From: Chrysemys picta bellii | Taxonomy: Eukaryota > Chordata > Testudines > Emydidae | Assembly (NCBI RefSeq): GCF_011386835.1 | Contig: NC_088800.1 | Coordinates: 25,286,572-25,350,571 of the forward strand | Length of the DNA: 64,000 nucleotides | Direction of reading: 5' to 3' | In this document: piece by piece, positions 47,291 to 58,211 of the stretch | Numbering within the stretch: the first letter of the stretch is position 1 | How the letters are laid out: every line of letters starts with the position of its first letter | The notes under the pieces: generated by a model | What the model was told of the DNA's origin: nothing | The model's database searches: none | The model's input: the letters and a program-made list of their open reading frames with translations, nothing else | Translations under genes and position numbers: made by a program

Positions 47291-50200
47291 ATGTATTACC
47301 AGCCCCACCTATAATAGGAGTAATTACTTTCACTTTAATAATAATGAATAATGATAAAGAAAAAATGAAGGCAACCATCAAGATTATTTTAAAACCAGTG
47401 ATTAGTTAAAATACACTGGCAGGTTAAATGCTTACCACATAAGAACAGAGATCTCCAATCATTTTTTAGAAAAATTTGTAGTTTGTTTCAGAATCTCTGG
47501 GCATCATCATGCATGCACAACTCCTGATGCAGTTAATGGAAGTTTAGCATAAAAGTCTGCTGCTGATTATGGCCCTGCTAATGGTGCAAATGTTTTTACT
47601 TCAGAGGGAGCTGACATTTTGATGAAGCTTGATTATGATAGCAGCATGTAGGCTGAGACACAGGAAGTGTCTGCGGCATCAGAGATTTTCAGAGTTGTAG
47701 AGCTAGTTTTGTTGTATTTTAAAATCTAGAAATATGAATTGTAAACAATTATTAAATTAAAAAATGATGGAATTTACCTTACAATAATTTTCGAAAGTTC
47801 TGATTTCTCAGGTATTCAAATGGAGATATGCATTTTCTACTTCCTATTCTATACATTTTAAAGCGCAAGATGGATAGCTGCTCCATTATTTTTAAGAATT
47901 TTTTTTTTATAAATAATGATTTTTCTTCTTATTTGCAATCACGTGTAGTGTTTAGAATTCTTTATATTACACTGCAGTTTCTTTTTAAGTAGCTTCATCG
48001 TGATACCTTCCATATAGCTTCATCTCTTGTCCAGACCCAAAAACCAAGAGACACTCACTAAGGGATAAAGAAGGACAATAAAGCAACGGTCAATATTACA
48101 TAAAATTAAGCTAAACTCAAGGCACAGCCTTGGAATATAGGGACACAGGAGCTTTTCTAAATCTGCAGAGTTCATTTTTCATATTTATAGTGGGATCTAC
48201 CTCCAAAGTCACCTCTGGTGCACAAAATGCAATATACTATCTTTGACAAGCCGCTAAAAGAAAAAAATAGCATGTCTAATCCAGAAAATAATTTCTATCT
48301 TGTGTTTGAAACAGTCATTTGTGACTAAGATTGGCAGTGAAATTCCTCATGAAATCATGGAAAAGATGGACTGTTATTCTTAAAGCAGCTTAGTTTCTGC
48401 ATAAAAATGATCAATATTTAGTATACCAAAATATGTCTCATCATGGGACCTGTTACTAAATTAGATTCCCTTTGGTTACGCAGAGGAAAAAAGTTCTCCA
48501 CTGTTAATTTATAATAGCTCAATAGTTTTGTTTGCTTGTTGTTGTTTTTTTAAAAATCAGGTTGCCCTAAGAATTCTGTGCACAAAAACAAAAAAGCAAA
48601 AGGCCACCGTGTGGATGTCAGGGATTCGCCATCTGAAAGCTTTTATTCTTCCACAGTGAAGGAAAGTTATGACCTTTGACATGTGGCTATGGTGCCAAAG
48701 AAACTGCTCATAAATGTGTGTCACTAAAGAAGCAGAAATCAATAAATTCATTTAATCCAGTGAACTATTATGCAGTGGGATACAATATATTTTAAAAGGG
48801 CCAACTGCTCTACTATTAGTTTAAAAAAAAAAAACATATTGCTTCTATGGACATTTTGGATAGTCATTTTTCTTAATGGTAATATAAAATAAACAATCAT
48901 CTTTAATCAATTGGTAAGTACGTATTTTATTCAGTTATATTTTTAATTATTAATCATTTTAATTCTGACCTGAGTCTCAGATACAGCCTGATTCAGGTAA
49001 GATAAGAGGAACACTAGCTGGTAGGCCCATTCAAGATAGCTACTCACAAGAATCAAACAGTCAAGCAGGTGTTATAAGCAGGGTCTTTTCACACTGGGAG
49101 CCCAGGATCAAAATGAATGAGATACTGTCATTCCAATCTTAAAGTAATTTTAAGAGGCAATTTGCATGGCCACCTACAACAAACACTACGAAGCCTGTCA
49201 GCAAATCACTCAGTCATGCACAGTATCGTTTTTATGTCAGCCAGCAATAAGCAATGTCAGGTAGCATAAAGGAGATTATCATAGACAGTTGGAGGTAAAT
49301 ATTCAGTGCCATGTGCTGGGAATTAGGCATGGAACTCCCATTAACAGGACTCTCACAGCTAACTGCCTGAGCATTGTACCAATGTCTACTCCTTCCAATA
49401 ACTTCAGACATTCAGATATATAAAAGCAACATCTAAAATCAACTGCAAACAAAATAAGATTCATTCTACTAACTGGTTGTATAAAAAAGCACCCTCCCAA
49501 CAAAAAGCCTGGATATGCTTTTCTCTTAAAAAAGAAAAACATTAAGTTTGCCTTCAGGGGATACTAGACAATTTAATGTAACTTCCTCACAATAAAATCT
49601 CCTACTTCCTAGTTGAGTTACCCATTGTATGTGGAGAACTGTGTACTTGGGGTATGCCAATTTTTACAACAGTGCGGTAAAGTGAAATGGATGAGTTGCT
49701 TTCCTAGCACAGATAGGTTGAAATAATATGAGTGTGTCCATTTTCAGCTTCTATTGGAGATCAATGATAAATCTGTTTGACAGCTGAGCCACTCAGTTGC
49801 TTACATACATGATTTAAAAAAGCCAAAACTTGTCACATGTTCATTTATTTATTTATTAAAACAAAGAAGTCTCACCCTTGTAATTTGGGACATGCTTTGT
49901 ACAACATTTCTCTCTCCTCGGGCAAAATGACTGAGTTGTGCCAGAACACTCAAAGAATATTTCCAGTTAACATCAATTTGCCGGATGTCACAGACAAGTT
50001 TAATGAACAAAATGATGAATGTCTGTCAATGGCTTCATAAACTCAATGAATTCTATTTACAAAGAGCATACATAATGCACAGCTCTGCCTGAGGCATATG
50101 TTACAGTTATTAAGGATTTACCAGAGGCCACAATGCAGAGAGTAAAATGGTAATTTAACATTTACACTAGTTAAGTAACTAAATCAGCCGATAAATTACC

Positions 50201-52780
50201 TGAACACTTATCAATATACTGAAGCCTACAAAAGCACAAGTGAATCAAAAAGTTCTTTAAAACTCTTTTTCGTGTTTAAAAAGTAGCTTCACATTTGATT
50301 AAAAGTGTAAACTACTCTCTTTTCAAATAACATGATAAATACTTTAAAATATAAAAAGAAAAGAGAGAAATCCCACAAAACACAACACTGGTAATATCTG
50401 ATATTCTTTAAGATATACATAAAAAGAACAAAGTGGCCTTCTCTTTAATCGTAGTCAAGATCGGATGTAAAAATGATCATCTTAACATGACAAACAAAAA
50501 TCTGGGCCTCTGACTCATCTTTGAGAAATCTCACCAAAACAGCAGAATCTCAGCCTTAACACAGATCTAACTGCCATTGAATGACCCTGGGTTGTACTGG
50601 CACTTACTAGCAAAACCTTCAGCAAAAACTTTAAAATCCCTGAAGGTAACAGCAGTCTAAAAACTAAATAGGCAGTTTTCTCCAACATTTCCAGGGTTAA
50701 TTCAATAGATGGGAACATTCAAACCTCATCCTAGAACTTGTTTCTATGGAATATGAAGAGTGGCCTTATAAATGTAACAAAAAGTTATTCCTTTAGGGGC
50801 TATTACACAGAATGAAGTCAATGGCAACACTTCCATAGACATGGGATCCAGTCTTTTCAGAAGCCTACTAAGTTCCAACATTAGAACAGAGCTTAAGGCC
50901 CCAATTCAGGAAAGTAGCCCTAGTCAGAGAAACACTCAAGCATGTGCTTAAACTTTAAGCTTGAGTTTAAATTCCACTGAAGTCAATGGAACTTTAAAAC
51001 ACATGTTTTCCTGAATAGGAATGGATTTAAGCATATGCTCAAGTGTTTCCTTGAATTGGACCTAAGCAAGGGACCAGTGCTGGGAAAGATTCAAGGGGTA
51101 AAAGTGTTTCTAACTGTTAGCTCATCAACCTTGAAAGTAGCATTGCCAGGTGAAAAATCATATACATTTTAAAAAAACAAGTGTCCTTTCCTATGTTATG
51201 ACATCAGTGTAGATTATTAAGGCTGAAACTAGCTTTTACAAAATTAAAGTAAATTTTCACTGTTTTTCACTTTCTGCACATCTCTCAGTTTAGAAAATGT
51301 AAACAATCTCACTGTAGTTTACAATTAGTTACTGCTTAATTTTACTGCAAGGTTCTCACACACTAGTACTAGGCAAGAGAATATTTCTTAAATAAAATGG
51401 ATCCACTAATTTAAAAAAACATGAAATTTTCTATTAGTTTTAGGTTTTGCTAATGCTTAGTTTTTACAAAGTCTAAATTTGGGGGCAAATTTGACCTCAA
51501 AGTGTCTCCTGACCCTCCCCTCTACCACAGCTGTGCAAATAAGCCTGCAGAAAAAGAGCACCTCCTCCCAGTCATTAGAAAATGCTGTTTCTTAAATTGC
51601 TGAAACACACATTGGGAGAAAGGGAGGCAAAACACAAGCAGGTTTGAAAAAAATCAAAAACTAAGTACAGATAAGCAGGTTTGAAAAAAATCAAAAACTA
51701 AGTACAGACTATGTAGAGTATTTAAAAAACCTGACTGCCTGTAGCAGGATTGATGTGCATCAGACAGGACAATTAGGAAATGGCAGGGAAATAAAGGAGC
51801 AGAGCAAAAGAAGAGGGAGAGGAGACTTTAAAAAACAAAACTGATGCCGAAAAGAAAAGAGAACAGAGATGGAAGGATGTTAAACAACTGAGGTGGGAAC
51901 ACAGATCAGAAGGAAATTTAGACCACATGACTCCCTGCTTTTAGTTATTTTAATGCACATAGGAAATGAGTGACAGAAGCCACAATTTTACAGAAGAGCA
52001 GATAGTACCCCCTCTAAGATAGACTGGTGGAGAGTCCCCATATAGGCAATGCTGGAGAACACAGGGCTGACCACTCACACCTCATACTTGCTCAATACTG
52101 CCTCGAGGCTTAAGGAGATTTAAGAAATAAAGGCAAGTTGTTTTTCTCTTCCCAGTTCTTCAGGTACTACTCAGTCCCACATGGTCAAAGGTGAACCTGG
52201 AATCAAAATCTAAACTCTCTTTGCCTGAGGAGCAAAATCTTTGGCAGATCTGAATAGTGAAGTCACACAAGGCTGTAAATGAGCTGCAGCTCTCTCTTCA
52301 GTGATGTGTCTACTAAGAAGCACCCTGTTTGTTGAACTGAAAAGACTAGATGCCAGGTTCTTAGTAAAAGAATTAATAGAAAATCAACTAATTTATCTCT
52401 GATAATTCTATCCATTTGCCAATGAAATTAACAAAAATGTGTTATTCTTGCATGAGAAAAGTTCTGACACACAGAATTACTTTTCCCGAAATGAAAACAA
52501 ATGTAATTAATCAATGTGCAAAGGAATCTAATCTGAAGACACTGAAAATCAATCAGGAGTTATAAAGCTGCTTCTATCCATGTAATCCCTTTCAGCTTTC
52601 ACATTCCCCCATCAGAGTGTATAAAGATACATATCACAGTCTCCTATGAATTAGTTTAACTGCCCTCTAGCTATATATTAAAAGGACACCAGATGACATG
52701 TTCAATGCTTGTAATAACTTTGGTATATTCCTTCCCTCTGGCCAATCAGACTGATTATTTCTTTCAAAACTGTCTTTCAT
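47291..52780 (-). other. intron 2 segment, mostly unique AT-rich DNA
   Basis: No gene or clear transposon apart from the tandem repeat at 51636-51709 and a degraded palindromic repeat at about 50895-51065 (CAAGCATGTGCTTAAACTTT at the left, TAAGCATATGCTCAAGTGTT at the right). This is the longest stretch in the window with little recognisable repeat. Confidence 0.55.
51636..51709 (+). repeat. perfect two-copy 37-bp tandem repeat
   Basis: 51636-51672 and 51673-51709 both begin AAGCAGGTTTGAAAAAAATC and run identically through AACTAAGTACAGA; only the final base differs. A recent local duplication. Confidence 0.92.
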
Positions 52781-52797
52781 GGGGGGGGGGCGGGGGG
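52781..52797 (+). repeat. G-rich run
   Basis: Ten G, a C and six G; could form a quadruplex, but it may also be a simple-repeat accident. Confidence 0.6.
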
Positions 52798-52913
52798 AGA
52801 AAAACACTCACACACTTTGAAAATGACACTGCAGTTCCTCAGATTAACAACCATCTTCTCAACACAAAGTCTTACTGTCATTAATATCAAAATCACAATT
52901 CTAGTACTTACCG

Positions 52914-53146
52914 CAGTGGTCCCCAAACTTTTTTCATCACGCCCACCCTTACCCGTAATGGAATCTGTCCACGCCCCACCCTCCTCCAGGAACTGCAGTT
53001 GGGGCCGGGAGTGGGGCCACGGCTCGGGGCAGAGCGAAGCTGGGCGGCGCTCCTTCCCCAACCCCCATGGGGGCTGCTACCGCTCCCCCCAACCAAGGTC
53101 TTCCATGCCCCCCTAGGGGGGTGCACCCCACAGCGTGGAGACCACA
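52914..53146. mobile_element. hAT-like non-autonomous element, GC-rich
   Basis: Begins CAGTGGTCCCCAAACTTTTT and ends near GCGTGGAGACCACA, a damaged inverted end. Flanks ACTTACCG and ACTTAGTG agree at five of eight bases. Overlapping short open frames on both strands are artefacts of GC content. Confidence 0.65.
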
Positions 53147-53897
53147 ACTTAGTGCAATGAAGTGAGTATATTGGACTCAGAAATGTGGTTTAAACTGTAT
53201 CAAACTGGTTAACATTCTCTGTTTTTGCAGCATTATGCCAATTAGTACAAATTGTAATTAGAGTTAAACACCTCTATCCATTCTGGGCACACTTTGTTCA
53301 GGATTTTTAAATGTAGATAAAATATCTGAACAGCAGTGTCAGATTTAAGCTAAGATTCAGAAAAGCATCCCTATTTGGGACAGCAGTTAAGCACACGATT
53401 TAAAAGTTTATTCTTTTATTTATTTTTAAGACATGTCCTCAACAGGAACAGACTTAAGCATGTGCTTCAGGGCTTTCCTGACTTAGAGTCTTGGTGCAGA
53501 GGTTCTTGACCTAAAATAGAGTCAGAGAAATGATAATGGTCATATCCACACTGAGATCAGAACCTTGCTACAACCAGGCTTGAATTCAGTGTTCTAACCT
53601 AGTTTCAATGCCCAATATGAACAGGGATTTCCCCCCCTGTCCCGCAACAATTGTGGTAAGCAGCCAAGTCACAGCAAAGACACCTTCCCTACTAGTGTAG
53701 TGCATCCTTTTCACCAGATTTCACCACCAACAAAATCCTGCTCCACATTGCTCAGAGAAATTATACCAGAACCCTACTAGGGACAATCATATTTAAACAT
53801 AGCTGTAGCTAACATGGTCTTGATCCCACTGTGAACAAGGAATGTGCTTAGCAATTGATTATCATAACAATTAAAGCATAATTGCAAAGTTCTACAG

Positions 53898-54208
53898 CAG
53901 GGGTCAGCAACGTTCGGCACGCGGCTCGCCAGGGTAAGCACCCTGGCGGGCCGGGCCAGTTTTATTTACCTGCTGACGCAGCAGGTTCGGCCGATCGCTG
54001 CCCCCCACTCGCCGCAGTTCGCCGTCCTGGGCCAATGGGGGCGGCGAGAAGCGGCGCGGGCGAGCGATGTGCTGGCCCGGGACGGTGAACCGCGGCCAGT
54101 GGGGGCCGCGATCGGCCGAACCTGCCATGTCAGCAGGTAAATAAAACTGGCCCGGCCCGCCAGGGTGCTTACCCTGGCGAGCCACGTGCCGAACGTTGCC
54201 GACCCCTG
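53898..54208. mobile_element. GC-rich foldback hAT-like MITE, copy 2
   Basis: Same family as 34911-35247: ends CAGGGGTCAGCAACGTTCGG and CCGAACGTTGCCGACCCCTG. CCTGCTGACGCAGCAGGTTC pairs with GAACCTGCCATGTCAGCAGG. Flanks TTCTACAG and TTTTACAA match at six of eight positions. It is 311 bp and shorter in the middle than copy 1. Confidence 0.88.
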
Positions 54209-55086
54209 TTTTACAATTTTGTTTTTTGAAGGAAAGGTTTTTCTAAGGTACATTTTTGGTCAGTATATCTATAGAAAAGGTTTCCTAATTCTTATTGGCT
54301 GAAGTGAGCAGCAGAGATGGCAGCATAAGAAAATTATATCTTTTCTCACTGAAATTTATCATAAAGAAAGTTATTCACATGCAGCAAGCCTTCGAAGGAT
54401 TGTCAAATTGCATGTTTGTGGGTTTCAGATTATTACTGTCAATATTTTAGAACAGATTAAATGTAATGTTCAGCATTCACTACAAGATCTAGTCTCTTCT
54501 TTTCCATTCATTTTAGAATATACTAACTTTCGATGCCCCATCTCTCCATGCACCCTTCTGCCATCTTGACATCTAGTAATCAAGAGGGCCTTTAGTGCCA
54601 CTGCTAATGTTAGCATAAGGTGGAAGGATGCATGTAACCGCTAACTCCCTGATGGTTCTACTATCTACAAAAAGACATTCTCCGTCTTATAGACTCAGAC
54701 CTGTATTATCCTTCAACCTCTCCATCTCAGCTGCCACGCACCCACCAAAGTTACAGGTGGATTACTATTTGTATGTGTGTTAGAAATATAGGGAAAGATG
54801 TATTTTTAATACTCGAAACTTTCCTCCTTACTACATAACTAGAATATAGAGACTCCAAAGAATCTGTAGTGTCCTGAACCATGCCAGTTCAAAACAAAAT
54901 GTGCTACTGTGGATTGAACAGGGGGAAAAAATGCATATTTGAAAACTCAACACACAAAAATATCTATTTAAGTAATAAATAGATCACAGATTTAAATTTT
55001 ATTCCACATGCACCCTGGAGCATACAGTCAAATTTGAAGTTGGTAGCATGGAGGAAGCAGCACATTTGAAAAAACAGACCTTAGAT
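54209..55086 (-). other. intron 2 segment, nothing recognised
   Basis: Plain AT-rich sequence. Confidence 0.5.
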
Positions 55087-55094
55087 GCTTAGCA

Positions 55095-55901
55095 CAGTGG
55101 TCACCAACCCGTAGATCGTGATCGACGGGTCGATCCTGGAGCCTCTGCCAGTCAATCACGATCTCCAGCCGCTAAAAGTCCAGCGGCACAGCAGGGCTAA
55201 GGCAGACTCCCTGCCCCAGACCCATGCTGCTCCCGGAAGCAGCCAGCACGCTCCCGCGGCCTCAGGGGTGGGGGTGCAGGGGTCTCCATGCGCTGATCCT
55301 GCCTGCAAGCACTGCCCCTGCAGCTTCCATTGGCCGGGAATGGGGAACTACGGCCAATCGGAGTTGCGGAGGTGGTGCTTGCAGGCAGGAGCAGCGTCCA
55401 GAGCCACATGCTCCCACCCAGGAACCACAGGGGCATGCTGGCCACTTCCGGGAGCGGTGTGGGGCTGGGGCAGGCAGGGAGCCTGCCTCAGCCCCGCTGT
55501 GCCACCGACCGGCGGGAGCCCACACCCAAATCTCAGCCCTGAGGTCTCTCCCAGAGCCAGCTCCCCATACCCTTTCCTGCACCCTGAATCCCTTCCTGCA
55601 CTTCAAGCCCCTGCCCCAGCCTCAAGCCCCCTCCAGCAGCTCAACTTCCTGCCCTACGCTCAGTCCAGAGCCCCCTTCCACACTCCGAACCCCTCAGCCC
55701 CAACCCAGAGCCCACACCCCCTCCCGTACTCCAACTCCCTGCCCCAGCCTCGTGAGAGTGAGTGAGGGTGGGGGATAGCGAGTGACAGAGGGATGGAGGA
55801 TGGAGTGAGCATCGGGACCTCGGGGAAGGAGCAGGGTAGTTCCTGCGTTGCACTTAAAATTCAAAAAGTGATCTTGTGCGTAAAAAGATTGGAGGCCACT
55901 G
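55095..55901. mobile_element. hAT-like non-autonomous element, GC-rich, about 0.8 kb
   Basis: Begins CAGTGGTCACCAACCCGTAG and ends AAGATTGGAGGCCACTG, inverted ends of about 15 bp with mismatches. Flanks GCTTAGCA (55087-55094) and GTCTAGCA (55902-55909) match at six of eight positions. A GATCGTGATCGACGGGTCGATC-type palindrome (cut here to its core GATCGACGGGTCGATC) lies next to the left end. Open frames up to 215 aa (55118-55765) are low-complexity and not supported. Confidence 0.75.
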
Positions 55902-55909
55902 GTCTAGCA

Positions 55910-57304
55910 AAACATGCTCTATGTTCCTACCAGTTTAGGTCCCGAACCTGCAATCTGACCTGCATAGATGGACTCTCAGAGAGTGGTTTTGCCTTTTCCA
56001 CTTTTTATGGAACATTCTAAACTTATAGTGCCACATCTTTCCCACTCACCCCACCAAAAAAGATCAAAATCAGTGTGACTCTGCAATTGTTAATTGTTCC
56101 CAAAATGAATGAATTAATTCTAAAAGGTATGTTGTTTCATATTATTTATGGTCTACCAAATAAGACTGGAGAATAAATGTACCGGAGATAGGAGGAGGAC
56201 TACTAGGCAGGAGTTTTTAAATGTTGTGCAGGACAAGAATGTTTTTCACTACCGACCTAAAAAGGCTAAAAGTCACCTTGGAATTGTTTCCCATTAACAC
56301 TAAGATCTCAGATTCTAACATTTTTAGATTGCTATAGCAAGAATCATCTAAATAATCTTAATAAGTACAAGGCAGATCTTATGTGCATTCAAAAAAATTT
56401 TTTTTTCACATCTGATTCTTCCATGTTACAATTGCACCAATGTGTCAAAAATACCTTCCCAGCAGGCCCAACAAAGTCAGGCAGTTGAGGAATAAGCATT
56501 TTAAAATAGGACCCTGCACAATGATGGTATTATCCAGATGTCACTTCATTTATCTTCCCTTTGCAAATGTTCATGTCGTAAAAAACCACAGAGGGTAATG
56601 GGTAAACCTTCCAGAAGAAGAAAAGAAGAAAAAAAAATTTTTTATTTTAAATTTGCCCCCACTAGATAAGATATTAAGAATTTGGTCTTTAAAGACTGTT
56701 GAGAACTAAGAGACAATACATATAAAAGCTATTTAAGTAGTAACGGAAATACTTCATACGAGTGCTGAGCCTTCACTAGAAATGTTTGCTTTCTTCTCTC
56801 TAACATGACACAAAGCACAATGACAATAAATTAGCAAGGGTTGGAATGATGAAGCTAATCGTTTTAATCAAGTATTGTCCCCCTGTTGTGCTGCAGTTTC
56901 AACTCCATCTCCTCCATGTATCAGCTGTTTATCTTTTGTAAAAAACATGTGTTATGTATAATTATGTGAGAATATTATGAGTGCAATGAGTAATGCAAAA
57001 CAAAAAGTTGTTCCAGTTTGAGTTCAGGTTATTAGGTCTACCCAGAGACTCCAAATATCAGCTGGTTTTTAAGCAGTCAGACATAATACCGTTTTTTCCC
57101 CTCCCCTAACTTTGTTGTAGAGACGATCAGATTTAATGATTGAGATATGCTGCTCCTTTAGAGCTTACTAAAGGCTGACTCTGGTAAGTAATGCTGACCA
57201 TACAACCCACACTTGCTCAACAAAATGCTAAGAGTTGACATTGTTGATTACTTTTTCACTTAGGTGGCAATTACCAGTTATAAAGACTGGAAGTAATCAA
57301 TCCA
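55910..57304 (-). other. intron 2 segment, nothing recognised
   Basis: AT-rich; no open frame with a domain. Confidence 0.5.
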
Positions 57305-57564
57305 AATTTAACAGCTGGGCCTATTGAAGGAATAACAAAAACAATACAAAACTGAAACAAAAGATTAATCTCCAAAATTCTAGAGATAAGATGTAGTAGA
57401 TGAAGGCATTCCATATATACTTTTAAAAAAGGAAATTCCCAACAAGAGAAATCACCATGTTTCTGTATTAAAATACTTAATAAATTAAACTCTTTCCTGA
57501 AGATTCTCTTTTGTCATTGTTTTAAATTGTTCTGCACTCCATCAATAGGCCCAGCTGTTAAATT
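57305..57564. repeat. 23-bp perfect inverted repeat, arms 214 bp apart
   Basis: 57305-57327 contains TTTAACAGCTGGGCCTATTG and 57542-57564 contains CAATAGGCCCAGCTGTTAAA; the arms are exact reverse complements over 23 bp. The centre is AT-rich without clear further pairing. It resembles a MITE by layout, but no target duplication was recognised. Confidence 0.8.
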
Positions 57565-58126
57565 GTGAAGACGTGACAACAAGTATCTAGGCAAACAACT
57601 GCTCAGAGACCCTTTTCTTTAGAATAATCAGAGCTGGCTGACAAAAGGGAGCCATGCTGAATGCCCTTTCAACAATTCCTACAAGAAGCAAAGGGGGGGA
57701 ATTGTAAGTAGAGCACCATCCCTTGCTTCAGTGCATTGCTTTGCAATAAAAAGTCTTCCAGTTTAGGGCAATTGTCACACATGGAACTTATGCAAGTGAC
57801 AGAATCCCTCTAGTCATAGCTCTGAGCAACTGCACAAGGAAAGAGTGGTACTGGGCTACATTTCTCAGGTACATGAAGATTTTATTAGCTTCTAGGCAAG
57901 CTGCCAATAAAAGTGAGTGCTCCTTTAAAAAAGGAACCTGTAAAACTATTTACTACTTTTATCACCTTAAATGTATAATACATAACAACATAGCCTTGAA
58001 TTTACTAGCTGAAAAGGAGAGCAAGGACAGTCAGAAATGCCAAACTGAAGCATTTTAACACAAAATTAAAATTCAACTGTTGTGAAAACTCACCAAAACC
58101 ATATTTTTCCAATGGGGGTATACTAC

Positions 58127-58198
58127 TGCATTGGCCAGGAAATGAACCCAGGTCAACTGCTTGGAAGACAGTTATGCACACAACTATACCACCCATGC
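58127..58198 (-). pseudogene. tRNA-Gly(TCC)-like relic
   Basis: The 72-nt minus-strand sequence has the layout of a eukaryotic tRNA-Gly: GCATGGGTGGTATAGTTGTG (acceptor strand and A box), the anticodon loop CTTCCAA with anticodon TCC closed by a pairing stem (ACTGT/GCAGT, one T-G pair), GGGTTCATTTCC at the B box, and CCAATGCA at the 3' end. It differs from the tRNA-Gly(TCC) I remember at about 11 positions. One acceptor-stem pair and one T-stem pair are broken, and the B box lost its usual GTTCGA core (here GTTCAT). The direct repeats TCCAATGGGG lie on both sides (58108-58117 and 58202-58211), suggesting a retroposed copy or SINE. Probably inactive; a working gene is not excluded. Confidence 0.75.
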
Positions 58199-58211
58199 TT
58201 CTCCAATGGGG

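Noticed and set aside
51636..51709. Direct repeats as a CRISPR-like array
   Set aside because: Only two adjacent copies with no spacers, in vertebrate intron DNA.
55118..55765. 215-codon open frame as a possible gene
   Set aside because: It lies within the hAT-like element at 55095-55901 and is GC-driven; frames on the other strand are open too.
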